64,000 nt of DNA from Chaenocephalus aceratus. Taxonomy: Eukaryota; Chordata; Actinopteri; Perciformes; Channichthyidae. Positions within the stretch are counted from its first letter, which is position 1, and each line of letters begins with the position of its first letter. The DNA lies in contig JAMFTG010000718.1 of the NCBI GenBank assembly GCA_023974075.1, positions 1 through 64,000 of the forward strand, given 5' to 3'. Of this stretch, positions 47,634 to 59,359 are shown piece by piece. Below the pieces are notes generated by a model. That model did not search any database and was not told the DNA's origin. It saw only the letters and a list, made by a program, of their open reading frames with translations. Position numbers and translations under genes: made by a program.

Positions 47634-49456
47634 GTGGCCCAATTCCAAACTGAACCCTACACACTCCTACTGCAAGACGAAGTAAACACACTCTTAGCCG
47701 AATGTTGTTTTTTCATTCAAGGTGAAGGGTGGAAACACAGCTTCTCCTTCTTCTCCTGCAGAAACAGGAACCGTCGTAACTTTTGGTATCAATGTTTTAA
47801 CTAAAATATTCTTTTAATTATTCTTCTGCGGCAAGACACAGTCCCTTTGAATATACAAATATTTACAAGGAAAGGAACGGGTCCACAGTTTCCAGACTGG
47901 ATACAGGTTTATTTGAAGCAAGAAAAAAAGGACCAATGCAGACATCCTGGAGAAGGTTTAATAACTTCCTGTTGGAGGGGTTTCACAACTTCCTATTTGA
48001 GGGTAATCACTTCCTGTTTCATGCATTAATTACTTCCTGTTGTAGGGTTTAATAACGTCCTGTTATAAGATTTGATCACTTCCTGTTAGATGGTTTAATA
48101 ACTTCCTGTTATAGGATTTGATCACTTCCTGTTAGATGGTTTAATAACTTCCTGTTGTAGGGTTTAATAACTTCCTGTTATGGGGTTTCATTACTTCCTG
48201 TTGGAGGGTTTCATAACTTATTTTTGGAGGATTTTTTTTACTTCCTGTTAGAGGGTTTCATCACTTCCTGTTCTACTGTTTAATAACTTCCTGTTGGAGG
48301 GTTTAATAACTTCCTGTTGGAGGGTTTCATCACTTCCTGTTCTACTGTTTAATAACTTCCTGTTGTAGGGTTGAATGACTTCCTGTTAGATGGTTTAATA
48401 ACTTCCTGTTGGAGGGTTTAATAACTTCCTGTTGGAGGGTTTAATAACTTCCTGTTGGAGGGTTTATTAACTTCCTGTTGGATGGTTTATTAACTTCCTG
48501 TTGGAGGGTTTATTAACTTCCTGTTGGAGGGTTTAATAACTTCCTGTTGGAGGGTTTAATAACTTCCTGTTGGAGGGTTTAATAACTTCCTGTTGGAGGG
48601 TTTATTAACTTCCTGTTGGAGGGTTTATTAACTTCCTGTTGGATGGTGTAATAACTTCCTGTTGGATGGTTTAATAACTTCCTGTTGGAGGGTTTAATAA
48701 CTTCCTGTTGGAGGGTTTAATAACTTCCTGTTGGAGGGTTTATTCACTTCCTGTTGGAGGGTTTAATAACTTCCTGTTGGAGGGTTTATTAACTTCCTGT
48801 TGGAGGGTTTATTAACTTCCTGTTGGAGGGTTTATTAACTTCCTGTTGGATGGTGTAATAACTTCCTGTTGGAGGGTTTAATAACTTCCTGTTGGAGGGT
48901 TTATTCACTTCCTGTTGGAGGGTTTAATAACTTCCTGTTAGATGGTTTAATAACTTCCTGTTGGAGGGTTTATTAACTTCCTGTTGGAGGGTTTAATAAC
49001 TTCCTGTTGGAGGGTTTAATCACTTCCTGTTGGAGGGTTTATTAACTTCCTGTTGGAGGGTTTAATAACTTCCTGTTGGAGGGTTTATTAACTTCCTGTT
49101 GGATGGTTTATTAACTTCCTGTTGGATGGTTTAATAACTTCCTGTTGGATGGTTTAATAACTTCCTGTTGGAGGGTTTAATAACTTCCTGTTGGAGGGTT
49201 TATTAACTTCCTGTTGGATGGTTTATTAACTTCCTGTTGGATGGTTTAATAACTTCCTGTTGGAGGGTTTATTAACTTCCTGTTGGAGGGTTTAATAACT
49301 TCCTTTTTGAAGGTTGACTGACTTCCTGTTGAACATTTTAACAACATCCACACTCCAGTAGTTGGTTAGGAACGGCGCTTCATGTGGCGGACCCTCCACC
49401 CAGACGTGAAATCGTAGTTAAAGTGGGTTAGGGTGTAGGGGATTGGAACTGGGCCA
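47634..49456. mobile_element. Inverted-repeat element filled by a 23-bp array
   Basis: Left end TGGCCCAATTCCAAACTGAA then CCCTACACACTCC; right end GGGTGTAGGGGATTGGAACT then GGGCCA, its approximate reverse complement. A related copy begins at about 57187 (CTGGCCCAATCCCAAAACCA then CACCCTACCTCCTCCTG). Target duplication not clear: GTGTGTGA follows the right end and also occurs 14 bp before the left end. Superfamily not assigned. Confidence 0.75.
47950..49315. repeat. 23-bp array, about 55 units
   Basis: Unit GGAGGGTTTAATAACTTCCT then GTT (23 bp), with variants GGATGG, TTTATTAAC and TTTCATCAC. The first 350 bp is irregular, the rest is regular. Each unit carries ACTTCCTG, the complement of an ETS-type CAGGAAGT word, and an AT-rich TTTAATAA or TTTATTAA word. 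Confidence 0.95.
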
Positions 49457-50032
49457 GTGTGTGATCCTGAATGGGAAGTCGTGGGTACTACAGGAATAAA
49501 AGAGCACAGGGAGGGATTTCCGGGAGCGCCAAACTCTCCGTGGCAGCTGCATGGCGCTTATTTACTCTTCCTCCATTCATTATGGATGATCTCTGCAATG
49601 CTCTGAGCTGTGATGATTTACAACTCACCATTAATTATCAGCAAACCACCACCACCACCCTGCATGTAACCTCTTCCCACTCCTTTCATAAAGCACATGT
49701 ATTGACAGAGCACACACATGACAATCATATCAAGCGTTTTATGATTAGAGACTTATTCCCATGTTAATTATGCATCTTAATTCTGTGGCAAAGAAACAAC
49801 TGTGTGAGAAGATAAAGGCAAAATGCGGTCCCGAGGATTTATCAGCGGGAGATCTGAAGTGTGTTGCTGCCTCGGGAACGGCGGCCATGGCAGTTCTGTA
49901 ATGTGCATTAATTAGATATTGCCGGGGCTGTAGCCCTGGAGATAAAGGAGGGAATTGAATCCCGTGTAATTGAAAGCGGCTCTGTTCCCGTTTGTGTGTG
50001 TGGGGGTGAACACGCTGCCTCTCTGTGTGCAG

Positions 50033-50172
50033 GATTACAACGATGAGATAAGACAGGCCCAGCTGCAGGAGCTCACGTTCCTGAACGGAGGCTCGGAGGA
50101 CGCCAAGGTGCCGTCGGTGAGGGGGAAGGCAGCGGTGCGAGCCAGAGGGACGCCTGTTCCAGGTCTTCCCAG
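50033..50172 (+). CDS. khdrbs3: khdrbs3 internal exon, QUA2 and start of the RG/P-rich tail
   Basis: This 140-nt exon starts in phase 0 after TGTGTGCAG and ends with AG of a split arginine codon before donor GTAACT at 50173. It encodes [20 protein letters not shown], then [20 protein letters not shown] and PVPGLP. The first 20 residues are the QUA2 segment, which extends RNA contacts beyond KH in STAR proteins. QAQLQELT[F/Y]LNGGSE is a KHDRBS3 signature; KHDRBS2 has QEQLRELSYLNGSED. The following residues begin the arginine/glycine/proline tail, a substrate for arginine methylation in this family. The rest of the tail is not in the window. A 37-bp satellite begins about 45 nt after the donor. 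Confidence 0.96.
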
Positions 50173-50217
50173 GTAACTCGCATTCAAGATGCAAGGCTGT
50201 TGGTGTCATGTGTGCAT

Positions 50218-50875
50218 CGCTGCATCAACATGTGTCCCCTCTTCTTCATGTCTCTTCTACATCAACATGTGTCCCCTCTTCTTCATGTCTCTTCTACATC
50301 AACATGTGTCCCCTCTTCTTCATGTCTCTTCTACATCAACATGTGTCCCCTCTTCTTCATGTCTCTTCTACATCAACATGTGTCCCCTCTTCTTCATGTC
50401 TCTTCTACATCAACATGTGTCCCCTCTTCTTCATGTCTCTTCTACATCAACATGTGTCCCCTCTTCTTCATGTCTCTTCTACATCAACATGTGTCCCCTC
50501 TTCTCCATGTCTCTTCTACATCAACATGTGTCCCCTCTTCTTCATGTCTCTTCTACATCAACATGTGTCCCCTCTTCTTCATGTCTCTTCTACATCAACA
50601 TGTGTCCCCTCTTCTTCATGTCTCTTCTACATCAACATGTGTCCCCTCTTCTCCATGTCTCTTCTACATCAACATGTGTCCCCTCTTCTTCATGTCTCTT
50701 CTACATCAACATGTGTCCCCTCTTCTTCATGTCTCTTCTACATCAACATGTGTCCCCTCTTCTTCATGTCTCTTCTACATCAACATGTGTCCCCTCTTCT
50801 TCATGTCTCTTCTACATCAACATGTGTCCCCTCTTCTTCATGTCTCTTCTACATCAACATGTGTCCCCTCTGTGG
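50218..50875 (+). repeat. 37-bp satellite array B3, about 18 units
   Basis: Same unit and orientation as B1. Almost uniform; the main variant is CTCCATG for CTTCATG at about 50502 and 50650 (148 bp, four units apart). It starts about 45 nt after the splice donor at 50173 and is pyrimidine-rich on the transcribed sense strand. Confidence 0.97.
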
Positions 50876-51060
50876 AAAGAGACTCTGAAAGTTTCAGGAA
50901 CAAAGATTTTCTCTCTTTTTGATCCATTTCTATAAAAACCTGTCTGAAAATGAGCTGATCAGATTTTGGCCACTTTATGATGTCATCACGATGTTTTGCC
51001 TTGTGTAACCATTAGCCAATCAGCAACCAAGGTAACCCCCCTCCTTATTTTCATCTAAAG

Positions 51061-51790
51061 CAGTGGCTCCCCTTGGGGTGGGGGGGGGGGGCCTCAGATG
51101 ATTTGAGGCCAATTATCATATTTAGACTTTTTTTACTCAGTGTATTTTTTTACATATTGTAACGCAATACATGATTATCTTTAAAAGCCTTTTCTCTACA
51201 ATACAATATAAAAACATAGATTAATTAATTTGAATAACAATTCAAGTTAGTATTAAAGGCATAAAAAGACAGAAATGTATAATTCTTTCTTTGATGGAAA
51301 TGTTTCTTCTGCCGGAAAGTGTCCAAACCGGGCTTTTCTGGATAAGCGCATGTTTAAAACATAGTCATTGTCCACGCCGGTTTCAGATGGATTATTTGTC
51401 AGTTGCTTCAATCAGATCGGTCCCCTCCATTTTGTAGATTATTTACGACTTTTGAATCCACATAAACACATCGGCAAAATCCGGCTGACTTTGAGCGTGT
51501 TTTAAACAGTTTAATCCCTTTGTGAATTGTTTCCATTTCCCCCGTCCTTTAATTTCTTCATTCAGCGGGAATCCAGATGAATTAATCCTGAGTCCAATAG
51601 CCATCAAAGTCGCTCCAACAGTGCTCCTCGATTACGCTTTCATCCTCCTTTAACAACACACTTCACATTCACCCAGTTTGTGACGGTAGTTGTAGCTTTT
51701 TGAGACTTTTAAACGATTACCGCTGTTGCGCAACTTCCAACAGGAGTCATTTGGGGGGGGGCTCTTGGGAAACAAGGTTGGGAACCCCTG
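51061..51790. mobile_element. hAT-type MITE nested in the TTAA-type element
   Basis: Starts CAGTGGCTCCCCTTGGGG and ends CAAGGTTGGGAACCCCTG. Exact 8-bp duplication ATCTAAAG at 51053-51060 and 51791-51798. The homologous host elements at 14762-14769 and (reverse, ATCTGAAG) 31199-31206 have a single uninterrupted copy of the target, so the insertion is proven by empty sites. No coding capacity; a poly-G run follows the left end. Confidence 0.95.
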
Positions 51791-52061
51791 ATCTAAAGTA
51801 AACAGACAGAGAATCAGCACTGTGGAAACAGGGCTGAAACAGAGAGGATTATGGGTAATGCTGCAATGATCTGTTTGGTGTGTCAGCCAATCAGAGACAG
51901 GCTCTGTATATATCTGAGAGCTGTGATATACTGATGAGAAACCGTATAATAGGGACCTTTAAGTCGCAGCTCCTCCAACAGTGCAGCGCAGAACAACACA
52001 CACATAGTGCAAAGAGTCAATACACATGTAATTGGATTATACTATATGAAACCTGCCTATA

Positions 52062-52765
<704 letters not shown>

Positions 52766-53039
52766 TGCACTTTAGTTCAGCTGTGAGGAATCCTGCTCCT
52801 TGTTCTCCGAGGTAGTGTGTCCTTCGGGCGACGGCGCGTGCACCGATGCCTCTGTCCGGTAAAGCAACACGAGAAACATTTCATCTGTACGTGTTGCTTG
52901 GTGATTAAAAGATAACGTGTTACAGTTTCCAGGCCACGCTTCTTGGTAGAGATCGGGACAGAAGCATGAGCTGTACTGCAGTAGGCTTGTCACTGCACAT
53001 GTTGGATATTTTAATTTGCAGTTACGATGTGCATGTAGT

Positions 53040-53040
53040 A

Positions 53041-53074
<34 letters not shown>
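53040..53074. repeat. (ATT)n microsatellite
   Basis: About 11 ATT units. Confidence 0.95.
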
Positions 53075-53076
<2 letters not shown>

Positions 53077-53337
53077 TAATAAGGCTCATCTCATCTCCTA
53101 CTGATTTATGAGATGTCTGAGTTCAACAAGACGAACAGGAAATGGAAACTCAGTTCTATAGAATGTGTATTACTCCTTATGAATGAAAATCTTTATTGTT
53201 ACTATTGTTATGAATGCAACAGCAGGCCATTTAACTTCCTGATGGATGAATAACACATTACTAAAAAGAAGCCACCACATGTGTGTGTGTTGGTCAAAGC
53301 AGCAGGAAGTCATGAGTAAATAAGGGGAAGGCCTTAA

Positions 53338-53839
53338 AGGTCCCATGTCACGGCCATTTCTACTGATCATAATTCCATAGTTGAGGTCGACTAGAATATA
53401 TTTATATTGTTCACTGTTCCAAACTCACATTGGTTTCTCAGCATCTCTGTATAGTCTGTGTATTCACTCTCTGTCCTAAACGGCGTGTTGGAGCTCCTCC
53501 CCCCCCCGTCTGCGAGACACAGAGAAACCCAGCTCGAACACACACACACACACACACCCGCAGCCTGGCTGTGAGCTTGTGTGTATATGCATAACGTAAC
53601 GGCTCCACGGATTGGTCCATTTGGGAGTGCACACGTCACAGAACCCAGGAAGCAAACAATGGAACAAGAGAAATGTCCACCGAGGCGTTCTGGGGCAGCA
53701 GACAGGTCTTCTCTGTGTTAGAGCTGTACTCGCTACAGGCTGCACTTTGAGGGTTTGTGACTGCAGACCGGTCACATGCAGAACAACCTTCATAGCAACA
53801 AGGGGACGGTGATAACCGGAAGAGCACGACACGGGACCT
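53338..53839. mobile_element. TTAA-type MITE (AGGTCCCATGTC ends)
   Basis: TTAA (53334-53337) then AGGTCCCATGTCACGGCC; right end GACACGGGACCT then TTAG (53840-53843). Inverted ends of about 15 bp resemble, but are not the same as, those of the 13.05 kb family. Includes a poly-C run and a CA tract (53539-53557). Confidence 0.75.
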
Positions 53840-54374
53840 TTAGATAAATGTCTTCTAAAACCTTTTTTATCCAGCAGTGATTTTGAAACGCATTCATTGT
53901 CACGTTCAAAATGAAATTTAAGAAACGCAACATCTCAATACAATGTTGATGTGTAGGGAGAATCTGTACGGACTCTTCAGTATCACATTTTGTTAAAGGT
54001 ATATTTTAAAAGTGCATTTGTTTTATATAACCGCTGAAGTTCTCTGGATATTTCTGCTTTGCTTTCTGTCTGTGAGATGTCTCTGATATCAAGGTGTAGT
54101 CAGGTTTTTTTCAACCCATTTTGTGGATCCTATAAATCTTATCTTTGCTTATTGTATGGCTAGTTTCAGTTGGGCTGCGTGTCGGCAGGACAAGTCTTTG
54201 AATAAGTATCATTCGGTTGTGACTATTCCTGAGGTTTTCTTTTTGTGTCGTCGGCTTTTTTTTCTGTGGTTCTTGCCATGGCTTCATGTTGAGGGTGAAT
54301 GCATGAAATGAAATGGCACTGTAATTCCTCCCCAGCCCCGTATCTATTCTTTATTTTCTGTGTAAGCATTGTCC

Positions 54375-54475
54375 TTGTATCAAATCAAGTTTTATTTATT
54401 TATTTACCTTTTTAAAAACGACTTTTGGTCGAGCCAAAGTGCTGTACATATAATACCTTACAGTGAGGACACTAT
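54375..54475. repeat. Fish retroelement tail-like repeat
   Basis: ATCAAATCAAGTTTTATTTA then GAGCCAAAGTGCTGTACATA, a pattern of common fish interspersed repeats (compare 61985). Class uncertain. Confidence 0.45.
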
Positions 54476-55495
54476 GCAGCGAATACAACAGCACAGTTTA
54501 TGCAGAATATCAGTATGTATAGACAGACACTTGTAGTGTTTCACTGTCTTTCTTGTAATATGTGGCTTTGCATATGTACAGTAAAGTAAAGGCATGCTGC
54601 TGGAGGACGCACTTTAGCAAACGCTTTAAAAAAAAAAGCAGAATCTCCAACCTTTATTTGATAAATACATCCCATGTGTTGGGGCGCGATGTGTCAAATC
54701 GGCGGCAGAATAATTGGTGCGAAAACGTTGTTTGCATTTCCTGACTGCAAAATGACGCCTTTATTTTCTCCTGAGAAATAGTGAAAGTATCCGACTCTGC
54801 CGGCAGTTTGCGTGCCGTCCCCTGCCAGCAGATAACGGTGTTTCTGACCCTAATCCCAACCAAGTGGATTTGTTTGCCTTCACTCTGCACCGACAAACAA
54901 CCCGTTTTATATTCAAGACCCTTTTCTTTTTGTTTAGCTGACTGGCAGAAAGCACAGGGTACATACAGATATAAAATCCAATAGGACATGCTAGAATAAC
55001 ACAGTCAAACAAAGGATTCCTGTTAAACGCGACGGGTTATATCTCCGTCTGTTACTCATCATATTCAGCAGCAAATGGCGTCTTTAAGGCCCTGATATTC
55101 CGCCTCTGCTGACTGTGTGCAGACCTCAGCAGGAAGTACAGAGAAGAGGCAGAAACCGTAGATGGCAGAAAGTACAAACCGAAGCAGTGCTGCATTCATT
55201 GAAAGTTGCACTGTTCCCATGGCTGCTTATTTACTGGATGTGCCAGTCTGTTTCATGCTCTCCAAAGGAAACCACGAGAGCCAAAGCGTCTTCTGCCGGT
55301 GGCCGGTCCAGCTTTCTCTGGACGGAGCCGAGAGACAATATCTCACTTTTCTTTCATGATAACTCGCTCCCAGCCGTTCCTCTTGGCCTTCTCTATTATC
55401 CGACTGAAATGATATTCCCTTCATGAATCAGCCACAGTTAGCCACATGTTCACTTGCCCTCACGGTTATAAGCGCTAATTACTTTGTATGCATTA

Positions 55496-57043
55496 TAGTG
55501 TTGTCACGGTACCAACATTTTGCGATTCCGATTATTTTTCGATACTTTTTCTTAAAAAGAGGGAAACAGTCTTAATGTAATTATTGTCTTTATTTCACAC
55601 CAGAAACATAACACAAACTTTTAAACAATGAGAACAATAAATAAAATAAATGACAAGAACTCGTATTAAATAAAATTAATACATTTCTGATGGACAGGCC
55701 TCGTGGTGTCCGTAGGCTTGCCCTCACTGTCAGAGATATCGCTCAAATACTTCCACATTTCGCTTCTGGCGTCTTTTTTGTCAACAAGCCGAGGCAGTTG
55801 CACTCCCACTTGCAGCCATGCTTCTCGTTTTTCTCACATGCTCTGGCAGCTAGTGCGTGCACGAGAGAGGGGAGGGGCTTTAGAGCGTGCGAGAGAGGGG
55901 AGGGACTTGGAGCGTGCTTGAGGGGGGAGGGACTTAGAGCGTGCTTGAGAGGGGAGGGACTTGGAGCGTGCTGAGGGGGGAGGGACTTAGAGCGTGCTTG
56001 AGAGGGGCGGGACTTAGAACGTGCTTGAGAGGGGCGGGACTTAGAGCGTGCTTGAGAGGGGAGGGACTTAGAGCATGCTTGAGAGGGGCGGGACTTAGAG
56101 CGTGCTTGAGGGGGGAGGGACTTAGAGCGTGCTTGAGGGGGGAGGGACTTAGAGCGTGCTTGAGAGGGGCGGGACTTAGAGCGTGCTTGAGGGGGGAGGG
56201 ACTTAGAGCGTGCTTGAGGGGGGAGGGACTTGGAGCGTGCTTGAGGGGGGAGGAACTTAGAGCGTGCTTGAGAGGGGAGGGACTTGGAGCGTGCTGGAGG
56301 GGGGAGGGACTTAGAGCGTGCTTGAAGGGGGAGGGACTTAGAGCGTGCTTGAGGGGGGAGGGACTTGGAGCGTGCTTGAGAGAGGAGGGACTTAGAGCAT
56401 GCTTGAGAGGGGAGGGACTTAGAGCGTGCTTGAGGGGGGAGGGACTTAGAGCGTGCTTGAGGGGGGAGGGACTTAGAGCGTGCTTGAGGGGGGAGGGACT
56501 TGGAGCGTGCTTGAGGGGGGAGGGACTTAGAGCGTGCTTGAGAGGGGAGGGACTTGGAGCGTGCTGGAGGGGGGAGGGACTTAGAGCGTGCTTGAGGGGG
56601 AGGGACTTGGAGCGTGCTTGAGGGGGGAGGGACTTAGAGCGTGCTTGAAGGGGGAGGGACTTAGAGCGTGCTTGAGGGGGGAGGGACTTGGAGCGTGCTT
56701 GAGGGGGGAGGGACTTAGAGCGTGCTTGAAGGGGGAGGGACTTAGAGCGTGCTTGAGGGGGGAGGGACTTGGAGCGTGCTTGAGGGGGGAGGGACTTGGA
56801 GCGTGCTTGAGGGGGGAGGGACTTAGAGCGTGCTTGAGAGGGGAGGGACTTAGAGCGTGCTTGAGAGGGCACGGCTGCAGTGCAGGGAGTGGAAGCAGAG
56901 CGCTGAACACACACGGCTCTTATTAAAACAGCACTTTCTCACCGGAGTACTTTTCCCCCGATACTAATGAAACGGAGGAATCGTAACGTTTAACGGCAGG
57001 GTATCGCAGTACCTTTCAAGTATCGGTACACCGTGCAACACTA
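55496..57043. mobile_element. hAT-type element filled by a 27-bp array
   Basis: Starts TAGTGTTGTCACGGTACC and ends GGTACACCGTGCAACACTA, imperfect inverted ends. Exact 8-bp duplication ATGCATTA at 55488-55495 and 57044-57051. The parts outside the array resemble fish hAT non-autonomous elements (TTCGATAC, AAGTATCGG words). No transposase remnant. Confidence 0.92.
55850..56870. repeat. 27-bp G-rich array, about 38 units
   Basis: Unit AGCGTGCTTGAGGGGGGAGG then GACTTAG (27 bp), with variants GAGAGGGG, GGGGCGGG and TTGGAGC. As 27 is divisible by 3 it gives spurious proteins of 9-residue period on both strands. Strong G/C strand asymmetry with GGGGGGAGGG in most units. Confidence 0.96.
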
Positions 57044-57179
57044 ATGCATTATAGTGCAGGTTATGGACTGGTTAAAGCATTTATAATTAGACTATGTCGG
57101 CTGTCATCGCCATATTCAATATGAATCAGGCGCGCCGGATTCATATTAGAAGTGGGGGGGGGGGGGACAAAAAAGTGCG

Positions 57180-57500
57180 TGTGTCTGGCCCAATCCCAAA
57201 ACCACACCCTACCTCCTCCTGTCAGATGGAGGGAGTAAACACAGCAGCAAGCTTTGGGGACCGCCCTCCCCCTCTCTCCGGCAGGAACAGGAAGCCGTAA
57301 CTGTTTGTAACAACGGTTTTCAAATCAGCTTCTCTTGGACAAAACATGTAAATGAATAACTCAAATAAAACGTCTTTAATTGTGTTACTTTTTTGTAAAA
57401 CTCTTTTAGTTTTAAACCTGATGTTTATAAGCTTCTTAGTTTTTGCATCAGTCTGTAAATATACAGAACTTTATAATAAAATGCACACATTTACCTTTGT
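57180..57500. mobile_element. Partial copy of the TGGCCCAATTCC element
   Basis: TCTGGCCCAATCCCAAAACC, then GGAGTAAACACAGCAGC and CAGGAACAGGAAGCCGTAAC, in the same order as in 47634-47800. No minisatellite and no right end recognised. Confidence 0.6.
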
Positions 57501-58290
57501 CTAGACGAAACACAGGTTTGATCCTCAGTTAAAACATATGAGGTCATCGTGAGGTCGTTAACATCGCAGTTTATCAGTGATAAATAAAGTGATAGAGAGA
57601 AGTACCTTCTCTTTGCCCAAATAATCTAGCGGTCTCCTTTCTTTTCCGACAGTTAGCTGTACAGCTTTACCCGCCTCAATGTCCCGACAACAAAGCTCCA
57701 TGCAGTCGGAACCAGCTGTTCTATGGTCGAAGCAGGTCCAGGCTCCGGAGATGTGGATGTCAGGGATGTGACCTTCCAGTTGTGACAGTTAACTTTAGAT
57801 TGGCTGCATTTAGTTTTCTTCTGCGCTGGTTCTTCTGACATGTTTGCAAGTGTATATATTCTTTCTATCTGGTTAACGGCTGACACACAGAACAACGTAA
57901 CAAATAAACAAATCCAAGCTTTTTTATCGGTTGTAATTTACAATCCAATGTCCTATTTGATTGGGTTAAAATGTACATATTCTTCCCGTTATGTCTGCCT
58001 GCTGTATTTCACCTAATGCAAAGTGACCTGATCCATCGAAATCAGTCGCATTAACCCGAAGACACATTTTGATTCCCAGCTTTCTGATATCAGGATTGTT
58101 GTTGTACTCCAAATATTAAGCAAAATATGTCGCATTATATAATGACTGTTACAGAGTCCTCATTTTGAGAAAAAGGCCTTTAAAGTTTCCTCTTCTCTGG
58201 ATCGATCTGATTGGTTATTAGCAAATGATCAAAATACTACGGAGGGAAGATATTTTCGTTTGGATTACTGGTCTGGGGGACGCCCGCGAG

Positions 58291-58312
58291 TGTGTGTGTG
58301 TGTGTGTGTGTA
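58291..58312. repeat. (GT)n microsatellite
   Basis: About 11 GT units. Confidence 0.9.
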
Positions 58313-59234
58313 TAGGCTATACCTATAGATATACGTGTTTGTGTAATTTTGCGTTTGTGTATGTGTTTCCCGGGGAACACACTCACGAGAAAACACCGGC
58401 TGTTGTTATGCCTGCTGTGACGTCAAGTTACTCCGTTCTCCGCTTGTAATTAAGCCAAAGCTTCAAAGCTGTATTTATCATCTGAATTTGCCGAAACAAG
58501 TTTAATATTCTGAAAGCCAAGACTTTGTTTATTTGAAATCAGATGAAAACAAACTGTAACGGACCCTGCCGTGTAATCTATGATTACTTTACTCTTACGT
58601 TCATAATCTCAGCGGAGGGAGGGGGGGCGGCGCTGTGGAAGAGCAGAGTGGCGAGTGAGAGGCGAGCTGTGGTCTTCCCTTTACAAGCTTAACAAATGCC
58701 TGTAGCTAATGAGATTGAATATAACAATCAAAAATAACAAAATATACTCCGCTAGATCAGATCGCGTTTTAGCTGCGACTTTGGAGTAGAGGGGAATTAT
58801 TGAAACAGGATTTGTTCAGTGTTGCGCAGCATCTGCCGCTGCGACAATGTGGGGCAGGGCCCCCTGGCCCCCCCGCTTCGGCGCCCTTGATATGAATCAT
58901 CACTTTTTTTACGATTACTTCCTAAAGATCAAAAGCTCCCTTTGTAGATAAGCATTTCCGTTCAAACGTGTTAATTAAGTCATTGAAGATAGGCACAGCT
59001 TGCTAATTGAATGGGGAAAAAAGTTAAATGTTATACAAAATGTGTTTAGCATTCCATGATAATTAATTCCTTAATATAAAATTATAAAATACAAGTATAA
59101 ACGTGCATGTTACCACCGGGTCGTTAGTCTGAAACCAATGATTCAGACCATTTATCTCACACCTTAGGTCACTGGTGGAAAGGCCGGTTAGTACGTTGGT
59201 CTCCTGAATCTGAATGCAACACGCTCTTATCTTA

Positions 59235-59345
59235 TCTAACCTGTGTATCCTTGTGACTATTATTGTTTTGTTGTTTTGTTTCCCTTGTAAAGCGTCCTCC
59301 TTGGGTCTCTTGAAAGGCGCTATAAAAATACAAATATTATTATTC
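59235..59345 (+). mobile_element. LINE/SINE 3' tail
   Basis: TTGTAAAGCGTCCTCCTTGG, then GTCTCTTGAAAGGCGCTATA and AAAATACAAATATTATTATT. This is the recognised 3' end of fish L2-type elements, from memory. No coding part is attached. Confidence 0.65.
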
Positions 59346-59359
59346 AGCTGCGAGCTAGA

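Larger units (their letters stand above)
47473..50032 (+). other. khdrbs3: khdrbs3 intron 4 (about 2.56 kb)
   Basis: Donor GTATGT at 47473; acceptor CTCTGTGTGCAG ending at 50032. More than half is the 23-bp array and its host inverted-repeat element (47634-49456). The 3' part, about 49470-50010, contains no repeat that I recognise and has AT-rich homeodomain-type words such as TTAATTATGCATCTTAAT. Confidence 0.9.
50218..51958 (+). mobile_element. TTAA-type MITE copy, left end lost, split by a hAT
   Basis: The right part matches the 13.05 kb element: GTGGAAAGAGACTCTGAAAG, CCAATCAGCAACCAAGGTAA, then after the hAT insertion GAATCAGCACTGTGGAAACA and GTATAATAGGGACCT before TTAA (51959-51962). Left of the 37-bp array there is no terminal repeat; the array starts almost at once after the exon. 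Confidence 0.88.

Noticed and set aside
50189..50935. Open frames of about 240 codons after the QUA2 exon, possibly an alternative khdrbs3 end
   Set aside because: They are the 37-bp satellite; the exon has a proper donor and the expected tail sequence does not continue here.
55934..56926. Frames on both strands with 9-residue repeats (LRGEGLRAC; KHALSPSPL)
   Set aside because: 27-bp array inside a hAT element; translation follows unit length only.
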